Below are positions 35,302 to 43,297 of a stretch of DNA of 64,000 nt, piece by piece. A program made the position numbers and the translations under genes. The number at the start of each line of letters is the position of its first letter. The first letter of the stretch is position 1. Where the stretch lies: positions 1,922,001-1,986,000 of the forward strand of contig NZ_CP133472.1 in the NCBI RefSeq assembly GCF_031191545.1. Direction: 5' to 3'. Below the pieces are notes generated by a model. It saw nothing but the letters and a program-made list of their open reading frames with translations, was not told the DNA's origin and searched no databases. This stretch comes from Schaalia odontolytica (lineage in GTDB: Bacteria; Actinomycetota; Actinomycetes; Actinomycetales; Actinomycetaceae).

Positions 35302-36768
35302 TCAGTTCTTCTCGCGAGAGTCGTCCGATTCCTCGGTGTCAGGGGAGGGGTCGTCCGAGGCAGCCGAGGCCTCGCTCCCCGGCTCGAGCCCGTCCGCCCA
35401 GCCGAGCGTCCCATCGAGAAGAGAGTTGAGCGCGGCGTCGATATCCGCGTCCTCTTCAGCCGCAGCACGGCGAAGCGTTAGGAACGTGTCGGGCGTGGCC
35501 AGCTCCGTCTCCGAGGGCACCATATCCGGGTGTGACCACAGGGCCTCGCGAGCATCGCGACCGCCGTCGGCCTCCACCAGCGTGAAGATGGAGGCGGCTC
35601 CTCGAGCCTGGCGCGGACGCATCTTGAGCCCCACGAGGGAACCCAAAATCTCCTCCGCAGGGCCGCCCGAGGCGCGGCGACGGCGCATCATTTCGCGCAG
35701 CGCATCCGCGTGGGGGAGGTAGGGCAGGGTCGCGCGGGCTGTGACGACCTCAACCCAGCCTTCGATGAGGGCCAGCATGGTCTCCAGACGGGTGAGCGCG
35801 CGGCGCTGGTCCGGAGTCGTTGACAAAGCAAACACACCGCCGCTGAGCGCCGACTCCACGGACGTCGGGTCAGAAGGATCGACCGAACGGGCAGCCTCGG
35901 TGATCGCCTCCGTGTCGATAGCGATCTGGGAGGCGTAGCGCTCGACCGCGCGCACAAGGTCGCCCTCCAGCCACGGCACGGAGGCGAAGAGACGCCGGTG
36001 GGCGGCCTCGCGGACAGCGAGGAACTGACGAACCTCGTCGAAGGGGATGTCGAGCCCCTCGCAGAACTGGGCGACGTTGTGGGGCAGGAGCGCCGCGTGC
36101 GAGGCGTCCGACAGGGGAATGCCCGTGTCGTACGTCCCGAAGGACTCGCCTGCCAGGGCCGCCAGGACGCGGGAAATCTGAGCCGAGAACATCATCGCGG
36201 ACAGGCGCGGCATCATCTCCTGCGTCTTACCAAGCATCGCCGCCATCCCGTCGGGCAGCGACGCAGAATCCTCGAGGCCACCCTCGCCAAACTCCTCAGA
36301 CAGTGCCGCAGACAGCGCGCGCGACACGTTCAAAGCAATTGGCTCGCAGATGCGCTTCCACGTCGGGATCGTGTGCTCGACCCACGACACCCTGCTCCAT
36401 ACGTCGCGGGTCACAGGACCAGAGGCGAAATCCGTGACGGCGTCGAGCCACAGGTCCGCGACCGTCATCGCCTGACGCGCTGCCTCGGCCTCGGTGGCCG
36501 TGGGAGCGGGATCGCCGCTGGCGTAGGCGGCCTGCTTCGCGCCGTCCTCCACCAGACGCCAATTGACCGGGCCGGCAGTCGTATTCATGAGGAACTGGAA
36601 CTGGCCCATCGCCGCGCGCATGCGAGCAGGATCGGAAAACTCCGCGGGCAGGTTCGCGGGATCGAAGCCCTGGGCCTGAAGAGCGCGAGCGGCCTCGGCC
36701 GCTGCCTCGTCGCCCAACACGGAGCGCAGGAAATCCTCAAAGGGGGTGCCAGACTCGTTCTCACTCAT
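35302..36768 (-). CDS. zinc-dependent metalloprotease-like protein (DUF2342/Zincin_2)
   Basis: ATG 36768 is preceded 6 nt upstream by TAGTCT on the minus strand, so it is probably leaderless (488 residues). The family core is REAAHRRLFASVPWLEGDL near 270, with further His-containing segments before and after. The C-terminus is acidic and Ser-rich. Members are widespread in actinobacteria, sometimes labelled coenzyme F420 biosynthesis-associated without proof. Activity is uncertain. It is divergent from the PDZ-Lon protease gene. Confidence 0.85.
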   Translation of the reverse strand: MSENESGTPFEDFLRSVLGDEAAAEAARALQAQGFDPANLPAEFSDPARMRAAMGQFQFLMNTTAGPVNWRLVEDGAKQAAYASGDPAPTATEAEAARQAMTVADLWLDAVTDFASGPVTRDVWSRVSWVEHTIPTWKRICEPIALNVSRALSAALSEEFGEGGLEDSASLPDGMAAMLGKTQEMMPRLSAMMFSAQISRVLAALAGESFGTYDTGIPLSDASHAALLPHNVAQFCEGLDIPFDEVRQFLAVREAAHRRLFASVPWLEGDLVRAVERYASQIAIDTEAITEAARSVDPSDPTSVESALSGGVFALSTTPDQRRALTRLETMLALIEGWVEVVTARATLPYLPHADALREMMRRRRASGGPAEEILGSLVGLKMRPRQARGAASIFTLVEADGGRDAREALWSHPDMVPSETELATPDTFLTLRRAAAEEDADIDAALNSLLDGTLGWADGLEPGSEASAASDDPSPDTEESDDSREKN

Positions 36769-36888
36769 GACCACAGACTAGCCGCCCCTTGTTCGCGAGG
36801 GCTGACAATCGCCTGCGAAAACGCTGAGAGCTGAAGGGGAACGCGCGGCGGACGTGCGTCGGTTGCTCGCGTGGGACACAATGACACG

Positions 36889-38082
36889 GTGAATGATACG
36901 GAGATGACCTCGTCGGTCGACCATCTACTGGCTTTTGAACAGGCCCCGACGAAGCGCCAGCCGATCGTTAGCTGGCGCTTTCTGACGGCGGCCTTGGCTC
37001 TCCTCGCGATGGTCGTGATCCTCTTCCTGATCCCCGTCCCCTTCGTCGTCTCCAGCCCCGGACCGACGTTCAACGTCCTCGGGACAGCAGACGGGGAGTC
37101 CATGATCGAGATCGAAGGAACGGATCCCGCAACGGGGGAGAACGTCCAGCTCGATGACCCGCAGTCGGCCCCCGTGACCGGCAAGGCGAAGCCGGGTCAG
37201 GGGCAGCTGCGCATGGTCACGGTATCCGAATCTGGAGGGCCTGGAAATCGCCTCAACTTCGCCCAGCTGATCGGAGCCTACTTCGATGAGCACAGCAAGA
37301 TCGTCGACTACGAGTCGGTGTATCCCGAGGGAACCACGCGCGAACAGGTCAGCGACGCCCAGCTGGCGATGATGCGCAATTCGCAGACGACCTCCCAGGT
37401 AGCCGCGCTCGAATACCTCGGTTGGGACGTCCCCGCTACCGTCACGATCGAGGGCGCGGTCGAGGGGTCCAACGCAGAGGGCATCGTCCAGCAGGGGGAT
37501 ATCCTGCGCGCGATCACCACCCCGGACGGAACGCGCCACGAGGTCGCAGACGCGGGCACGCCGTTCTCGCTCATGCGCGCGGTCCCTGCGGGATCGACGA
37601 TGAGCCTGACGGTCGAAAGAAACGGGGAGACTCACGATCTCTCCTTCGACTCGGTCGCATCCTCGGCCTCGGAAAGCGGTTCCAAGCTGGGCATTTATCT
37701 TTCCGTGAACCCGACGCTGCCCGTCGCGATTTCCTTCAACCTTGACGGCGTGGGAGGGCCCAGTGCGGGCATGATGTTCTCCCTCGGCATCATCGACCGC
37801 ATGACGCCCGGCGACATGACGGGTGGCAATGCGATCGCCGGGACCGGCACCATGTCTTACGACGGCCAGGTCGGTGCCATCGGCGGCATCCAGCAGAAGC
37901 TGTGGGGCGCCCACGACGACGGTGCTCAGTGGTTCCTCGCCCCGAGCTCCAACTGCTCCGAGGTCGTCGGACACGTCCCCGACGGCCTACGCGTCGTCTC
38001 GGTATCCACCCTCGACGAGGCGGCCAACGCGGTTCGCTCCATAGCCGACGGTACGGCAGACGCACTGCCGACCTGCCAGTAG
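36889..38082 (+). CDS. membrane-anchored PDZ/Lon-type serine protease (YlbL-like)
   Basis: The preferred start is GTG 36889, 6 nt after CACAAT, giving 397 residues. One N-terminal membrane span (about 35-55) is followed by an extracytoplasmic region and a PDZ domain around 170-250. The S16 Lon proteolytic domain comes last. The catalytic Ser is in GVGGPSAGMMFSLG and the catalytic Lys in GAIGGIQQKLWGA. It should process or degrade proteins at the outer membrane face. Mycobacteria keep a homologue in the same neighbourhood. Confidence 0.93.
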   Translation: MNDTEMTSSVDHLLAFEQAPTKRQPIVSWRFLTAALALLAMVVILFLIPVPFVVSSPGPTFNVLGTADGESMIEIEGTDPATGENVQLDDPQSAPVTGKAKPGQGQLRMVTVSESGGPGNRLNFAQLIGAYFDEHSKIVDYESVYPEGTTREQVSDAQLAMMRNSQTTSQVAALEYLGWDVPATVTIEGAVEGSNAEGIVQQGDILRAITTPDGTRHEVADAGTPFSLMRAVPAGSTMSLTVERNGETHDLSFDSVASSASESGSKLGIYLSVNPTLPVAISFNLDGVGGPSAGMMFSLGIIDRMTPGDMTGGNAIAGTGTMSYDGQVGAIGGIQQKLWGAHDDGAQWFLAPSSNCSEVVGHVPDGLRVVSVSTLDEAANAVRSIADGTADALPTCQ

Positions 38083-38126
38083 CCCTCCTCGGCCCGCCCA
38101 CCGCCCACGGGTAGGTGGGGACGAAA

Positions 38127-38172
38127 AGGCCCCGGCCTCGTCCCCTCTCGGTGTGGGGTGAGGCCGGGGCCT
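38127..38172. terminator. bidirectional terminator between PDZ protease and PPA1309 genes
   Basis: AGGCCCCGGCCTC (38127-38139) pairs with its complement (38160-38172). Additional CCCC/GGGG pairing lies inside. It carries the shared terminator core. Confidence 0.88.
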
Positions 38173-38183
38173 CCGCTGTGCTC

Positions 38184-38753
38184 TCAGGCGTCCTCGTCCG
38201 TCACCGGCTCGAGGGAGGCGCGTAGGGCGTCGACCAGTGCGGGAACGAGCGCCGAGCCCTGCCCGACCTTGTCGTCGGAATCGAAGGCGCGGGTGCGCAG
38301 CGCGCACCACGACTCGCCCGTGCGCATCACGCCCACGGCCAGGCGCACATCGGTGCGCAGCGGGTGGTTGGCGACGAACGCGAGGGCCTCCTCGGGATCC
38401 TTGGGGGCTTCGTCCTCAACCTCCGGGGGAACGACGATGCGCTCGACGGTGATCGCAGCACCCGGCACCGTCTCCGGCCACGCAAGGTGGGCCAGGACCT
38501 GCTCGATATCGTCGTCGGCCAGGTCTTCCTGGATGATCGCGCTCAGGTGATCATCGCTGCCGTCCCAGCCCGAACGCAGCTGTTCGGCGATATCAGCCGG
38601 TAGGTTCGGGTCAGCCAGCAGCATCGCCGTCGGGACCAGCGCGTAGATAGAGGGCGCGTGATCCCATCCCACCCGGGCGGCACCCTTCTCGATATCGACA
38701 ACCACATTGGCCAGCGCGATCTCGCGCGCACTCGGCATCATCTCAACAGTCAT
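38184..38753 (-). CDS. PPA1309 family protein
   Basis: With start ATG 38753 the protein has 189 residues. GATTAT lies 7 nt upstream on the minus strand, again a leaderless pattern; the intervening GGGAGGC is identical to that before uvrD2. The segments AARVGWDHAPSIYALVPTA and HPLRTDVRLAVGVMRTGESW are typical of this actinobacterial family. It is soluble, acidic and of unknown function, and is normally found beside UPF0182 as here. Confidence 0.85.
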   Translation of the reverse strand: MTVEMMPSAREIALANVVVDIEKGAARVGWDHAPSIYALVPTAMLLADPNLPADIAEQLRSGWDGSDDHLSAIIQEDLADDDIEQVLAHLAWPETVPGAAITVERIVVPPEVEDEAPKDPEEALAFVANHPLRTDVRLAVGVMRTGESWCALRTRAFDSDDKVGQGSALVPALVDALRASLEPVTDEDA

Positions 38754-38854
38754 GCCTCCCATAATCTCACGGAGAGCGAATAAGACCGAGGCGAAGTTAC
38801 ACCTGTGCGCGGCTACACTGGATGGGAGCTATCGGTTTGACAGAGAGGAATGCC

Positions 38855-41800
38855 GTGAGCTTCGATTTTTCAGTCTTTCCCCCGGGTGGAGCCCGCGCTC
38901 CTCGAGATCCTGGTCGAGCGCCCGCGGAACGCAAGCTGCGCAAGCCCGGTCCCGCCGGCATCACGATCGCCGCTCTGCTGATCATCGGAGCTGTCATCTA
39001 CGCGGCTTCCACCGTGTGGACCGAGATCCTGTGGTTCCGCCAGATGAGCGCCACGCGCGTCATCCTCACCCAGTGGGGAGCGCACATCGGCCTGTTCGTC
39101 GTTGGCTTCGTCGTGGCGACCGCGCTCGTGTACTTCTCGATGGCCTTCGCGTACCGTCACCGCACCTCGTCGTCGAGGGGCGAAGCCTCGGCCGCGCTGC
39201 GCGGATACCAGGAGGCGCTCGAACCGATGCGCCGTCTCGCTTTCTGGGGTGTCGCCCTCTTCTTCGGCTTCTCCAACGGTGCTCGCCTGGCCACCGAATG
39301 GCAGACGCTCCTGCAATTCCTCAACCGCTCCTCTTTCGGGCAGGTCGACCCTCAGTTCGGCCTCGATATCTCTTTCTTCGTGTTCGTACTTCCCGCCGTC
39401 AAGGTACTCGTCTCCTTCCTCATGACGGTCATCAGCGTCGGCCTGGTCGCGGCAATCATCGTGTCCTACCTGTACGGGACGATCCGACTGACTCCGCGCC
39501 CTCACGCCTCCAAGCAGGCGCGACTGCAGGCCGGCATGATGGCGGCCTGCCTGTCCCTCTTCATTGGCGTGAACTACTGGCTGGGCCGCTACGAGCTACT
39601 CACCTCGGACTCGGGTTCCATCCACGGCGCCATGTACTCCGATATCAACGCGACGCTTCCCGCCCACTCGATCCTCGCCGTCATCTCCGGCCTCGTCGCG
39701 GTCCTCTTCGTGGTCGCGGCCTTCAAGGGCACGTGGCGCCTGCCGGTCACCGGTGTCGCCGTGACGGTCGTCGCCGCCCTCGTCCTGGCCGGCGCGTACC
39801 CTGCCCTCGTTGAGCAGTTCCGCGTGCGTCCCAACCAGCGCAGCCTCGAGTCTTCCTACATTCAGCGAAACATCGACGCCACCCTGGCCGCCTACGGCCT
39901 CGAAAATGTCGATTATCAGACCAACTACGACGCTGCTACCACGGCCTCGGCGGGGCAGTTCGATACCCAATCGCTGACCTCTCAGGTGCGTCTGCTCGAT
40001 CCGCAGGTCATCACGAAGACCGTTCAGCAGCTCCAGCAGTCGCGCCTCTACTACGGCTTTAACTCCGGAATGAAGGTCGACCGATACAACGTGGGCGGCG
40101 AGCGTCGCGACACCGTCATCTCCGTGCGTGAGCTCAACCTCTCCGGCCTGTCAGCCGAGCAGCAGACCTGGGTCAACCAGCACACCGTCTACACCCACGG
40201 CTACGGTGCGGTCGCCGCCTACGGCAATCAGTTGACCAGCGACGGCCTGCCGTCCTACTGGGAGCAGGCTGTACCCTCGGTCGGCGAAATGGGCGACTAC
40301 GAGGAGCGCGTCTACTTCAGCCCCGGTTCGCCCGAGTACTCGATCGTCGGTGCCCCCGAAGGCGCTGAGCCGCAGGAGCTCGACTATCCGGACGACACCG
40401 CTGTGGGCGGCCAAGTCTCCACGACCTTCGTCGGTAACGGTGGCCCCTCCGTCGGCAACGTATGGAATAAGCTCCTGTACGCGATCAAGTTCGGTTCCAC
40501 GGACCTGTTCTTCTCCTCCCAGACGAACGAGGCCTCCCAGATCCTCTATGACCGCGACCCCCTCCAGCGTGTCTCGAAGGTTGCGCCCTACCTGACGCTT
40601 GAGCAGTCCGCCTACCCGGCGGTCGTCGATATGGACGGGGATTCCTCGACCCCTAAGCGCCTCGTCTGGGTCGTCGACGCATACACGACGACGAACAACT
40701 ACCCCTATGCCCAGCACGAGGCCCTCTCGGACGCCACCGTCGACTCCCGTTCCACTCAGGTGGGCCAGTACGTCCAGGCGAACAAGATCAACTACATGCG
40801 TAACTCCGTCAAGGCCGTTGTCGATGCCTACGACGGTTCAGTGCGCCTGTTCCGCTGGGACGACGCCGATCCGATCCTGCGCACGTGGGAGAAGATCTAC
40901 CCCGGCAGCGTCGAACCCATCTCCTCCATCTCCGGGGATCTGATGAGCCATCTGCGCTACCCCGAGGACATGTTCAAGGTGCAGCGCAACCTGCTGGCCA
41001 CCTACCATGTGACCGACGCTTCGGGCTTCTACTCCGGCGGTGACCGCTGGCGCCTGGCTGAGGAGACTTCGACCTACGGCGCGTCATCTTCGACCGCTTC
41101 GAGCCCGCGAGTCGATGCGTTGGGAAATCCTCTGCCCGCCCCGACGGCCCTGCAGCCCCCGTACTACCTGACCATGCAGATGCCCGGACAGGAGAGCGCT
41201 GAATTCTCGCTGACCTCGGTGTTCGTCCCAGGCGGCGGTGGCGAGGGACGGCGCGAGGCCATGGCTGGCTTCCTCGCTGTCGACTCTGAGACGGGCAGTG
41301 CGCCCGGACAGGTGCGCGAGGGATACGGCAAGCTCCGCCTGCTTGCCCTGCCCTCGTCGACGACCGTACCCGGTCCGGGCCAGGTGCAGAACAAGTACGA
41401 CTCAGACGAGAAGATCGCCACCCAGCTCAACCTGCTGAACCAGGCAGACTCGACGGTTATCCGTGGCAACCTTTTGACCCTGCCGGTCGGTGGCGGCCTG
41501 CTCTACGTCCAGCCCGTCTACGTGCAGGGCACCGGCTCGGCCTCCTACCCGGTGCTCCGCTCGGTCCTGACCGCCTTCGGTGACAAGGTTGGCTTCGCGC
41601 CCACCCTCGAGGAATCGCTGCGCCAGCTCGTCTCCGACGATGGAAGCTCAAGCTCGTCTCCCGGCGCTGCGACCCCTTCACCGGGGGATACTTCGCAGCC
41701 GGGAACATCCGCCAGCGATGCGAACGCCCAGCTGGCACAGGCCATCGCCGACGCCGCGCAGGCAATGCGTGACGCGGATGCGGCGATGAGTAAGTCCGAC

Positions 41801-41965
41801 TGGACCGCTTACGGTGAAGCTCAGACGCGCCTGCGCGATGCCCTGTCACGCGCAGAGGCTGCGCAGACGGCCCTCGGTACGTCCTCGTCGGCTGCCTCGA
41901 CCTCGCCGACGCCCAGCCCGAGTGCCACTACTCCAGCCCAATCGGGAACGCAAAGCGGTTCCTAA
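38855..41965 (+). CDS. UPF0182 large membrane protein
   Basis: I prefer GTG 38855 (MSFDFSVFPPGG), which follows AGAGAGG, over ATG 38822; TACACT at 38814-38819 would place the mRNA start between them. The protein has 1036 residues. About seven membrane spans occupy the first 310. A large extracytoplasmic domain follows, rich in Tyr and Asp with segments such as TTNNYPYAQHEALSD. The tail is Ser/Pro/Ala-rich and low complexity. UPF0182 is conserved in actinobacteria; function unknown. Confidence 0.93.
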   Translation: MSFDFSVFPPGGARAPRDPGRAPAERKLRKPGPAGITIAALLIIGAVIYAASTVWTEILWFRQMSATRVILTQWGAHIGLFVVGFVVATALVYFSMAFAYRHRTSSSRGEASAALRGYQEALEPMRRLAFWGVALFFGFSNGARLATEWQTLLQFLNRSSFGQVDPQFGLDISFFVFVLPAVKVLVSFLMTVISVGLVAAIIVSYLYGTIRLTPRPHASKQARLQAGMMAACLSLFIGVNYWLGRYELLTSDSGSIHGAMYSDINATLPAHSILAVISGLVAVLFVVAAFKGTWRLPVTGVAVTVVAALVLAGAYPALVEQFRVRPNQRSLESSYIQRNIDATLAAYGLENVDYQTNYDAATTASAGQFDTQSLTSQVRLLDPQVITKTVQQLQQSRLYYGFNSGMKVDRYNVGGERRDTVISVRELNLSGLSAEQQTWVNQHTVYTHGYGAVAAYGNQLTSDGLPSYWEQAVPSVGEMGDYEERVYFSPGSPEYSIVGAPEGAEPQELDYPDDTAVGGQVSTTFVGNGGPSVGNVWNKLLYAIKFGSTDLFFSSQTNEASQILYDRDPLQRVSKVAPYLTLEQSAYPAVVDMDGDSSTPKRLVWVVDAYTTTNNYPYAQHEALSDATVDSRSTQVGQYVQANKINYMRNSVKAVVDAYDGSVRLFRWDDADPILRTWEKIYPGSVEPISSISGDLMSHLRYPEDMFKVQRNLLATYHVTDASGFYSGGDRWRLAEETSTYGASSSTASSPRVDALGNPLPAPTALQPPYYLTMQMPGQESAEFSLTSVFVPGGGGEGRREAMAGFLAVDSETGSAPGQVREGYGKLRLLALPSSTTVPGPGQVQNKYDSDEKIATQLNLLNQADSTVIRGNLLTLPVGGGLLYVQPVYVQGTGSASYPVLRSVLTAFGDKVGFAPTLEESLRQLVSDDGSSSSSPGAATPSPGDTSQPGTSASDANAQLAQAIADAAQAMRDADAAMSKSDWTAYGEAQTRLRDALSRAEAAQTALGTSSSAASTSPTPSPSATTPAQSGTQSGS

Positions 41966-42148
41966 TCGCCGCCGATCGCTGATGCGCCCGGCCCTGCTGA
42001 TCACGACGTGTGACGCGGGGTCGGGTGCCTCTGTGTCTGTGGGATAAGTGGGGCTCGGAACGGATGCGAATGTGCGACTCATGGCGCTTCACTACTATGG
42101 GGCGAAGCGTCCGCAGCGCGGACTCATCAACGACAGGGAAGGAAACCC

Positions 42149-42973
42149 ATGACTGCCCCCCGCAGCGCTCTGCCTGCTCCCACGGGTGTGCCTCAGCCCG
42201 GCGAGGCTCCCGTGACCGCGCCGGCTACTCCGACGATGCCCGCCCCAACGTTGGGTGGCTACGCGCCGGCCCCCGTCCCCGTTCCCTCTCCGAGCCCGAA
42301 GCGGACCGCCCTGTCCGCGCGTGGACGGATCGCCGCGTGGGTGGTTATCGTCGTCAAGCTCATTTTCATCGTCAGCGTCTTCATTCCCAACAGTCTTGAG
42401 GATCTTGAGCGCTACGTTGAACAGTTCACGACCGGCACGTTCTGGATGTGGCTGATGCTCGATACTGTGATCGTTGTGTGTGCGCTCCTGTACGTGAGTA
42501 TTGGAATCAAGCCTCTGCGATACCTTGCTGCCGCGATTGTACTCGTGGATTACCTCATCATCCTGCCCGTTTTGGTCCACAGCTTCGGTGGGGGCTGGTT
42601 CGTCACCTTCACTCCGCCGCAGTTGGGTGGTGGCCCCGTGGTGGTGGTCCTGCGTGCGCTGTTCATGTGGTGCCTCAAGTGGCTGTGCATCATCGCCGCC
42701 TGTGCGCTGGTGATCCCGGACTTCAGGGCTTCGGCCGGAACGCAGCGCGGTGCCACGCCCGCTCCTAGTGGTACTCTCGTCGGCTACCAGCCTCATGCGG
42801 CGGCACCGGCTCAGCCTGCGGTGCCCCAGGGCGCTCCCGTGCAGATGCCGACGGCTCAGCGTGCGACGGCCGCGGGAAGCCCTGCTCACAACTCAAGCCC
42901 GGTCCTTGCGCCTCCGAGTGGTGCCCCAATCCTGCCCGGGACTCCGGCAGATGCGGCGCAGGCCTCCGAGTAG
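42149..42973 (+). CDS. proline-rich four-span membrane protein, unknown
   Basis: This 274-residue protein follows GGAAGG. The first 50 residues are Pro/Ala-rich and disordered. Four hydrophobic spans follow (about 60-80, 98-120, 124-147 and 163-190). The C-terminal 80 residues are again Pro/Ala/Gln-rich. TACTAT at 42094-42099 may be the -10 box. The layout resembles the middle of the Gln-rich protein downstream of the tRNA, but I see no clear homology. Function not recognised. Confidence 0.8.
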   Translation: MTAPRSALPAPTGVPQPGEAPVTAPATPTMPAPTLGGYAPAPVPVPSPSPKRTALSARGRIAAWVVIVVKLIFIVSVFIPNSLEDLERYVEQFTTGTFWMWLMLDTVIVVCALLYVSIGIKPLRYLAAAIVLVDYLIILPVLVHSFGGGWFVTFTPPQLGGGPVVVVLRALFMWCLKWLCIIAACALVIPDFRASAGTQRGATPAPSGTLVGYQPHAAAPAQPAVPQGAPVQMPTAQRATAAGSPAHNSSPVLAPPSGAPILPGTPADAAQASE

Positions 42974-43054
42974 GGCTTTAGTTCTCGACTTCCTGACAGC
43001 GTGCTTCGGCTAGGACGTACATCACCGATTTCGGTTTGTGCCCTCCTGGTCGAT

Positions 43055-43073
43055 GCTCTAGACTATCTAGAGC
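43055..43073 (+). promoter_or_regulatory. palindrome and probable -10 region of the tRNA gene
   Basis: GCTCTAG and CTAGAGC form a perfect 7-bp dyad around ACTAT. TAGACT at 43059-43064 is a good -10 hexamer 12 nt before the tRNA 5' end. Confidence 0.55.
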
Positions 43074-43076
43074 CGA

Positions 43077-43153
43077 CGCGGGGTGGAGCAGTTCGGTAGC
43101 TCGCCGGGCTCATAACCCGGAGGTCGCAGGTTCAAATCCTGTCCCCGCTACCA
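43077..43153 (+). tRNA. initiator tRNA-Met (CAT)
   Basis: A 77-nt cloverleaf with encoded CCA. The acceptor strands are CGCGGGG and CCCCGCT with an unpaired first position (C1 opposite T72). The anticodon loop has CAT, flanked by three G-C pairs (GGG/CCC), and the T-arm reads AGGTTCAAATCCT. The mismatch and the three G-C pairs are the hallmarks of the bacterial initiator tRNA. The rest of the gap 42974-43297 holds its promoter and the leader of the next gene. Confidence 0.95.
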
Positions 43154-43297
43154 CCACAGACCCGGTCCCGTGAGGGGCCGGGTCTTTTGTTTGTCACCTG
43201 TATTTCAGTGGGCAAACGCCTTGACTAATCTGCGTCGCAAAGCGATAGTATTGCATGTTAATCAGGTACTGCGCCTTCGGGTGCGAGAGGAATAGAG

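Noticed and set aside
43077-43153. tRNA gene as an integration site for a mobile element
   Set aside because: No integrase, no duplicated tRNA 3' end and no change of gene character are seen on either side.
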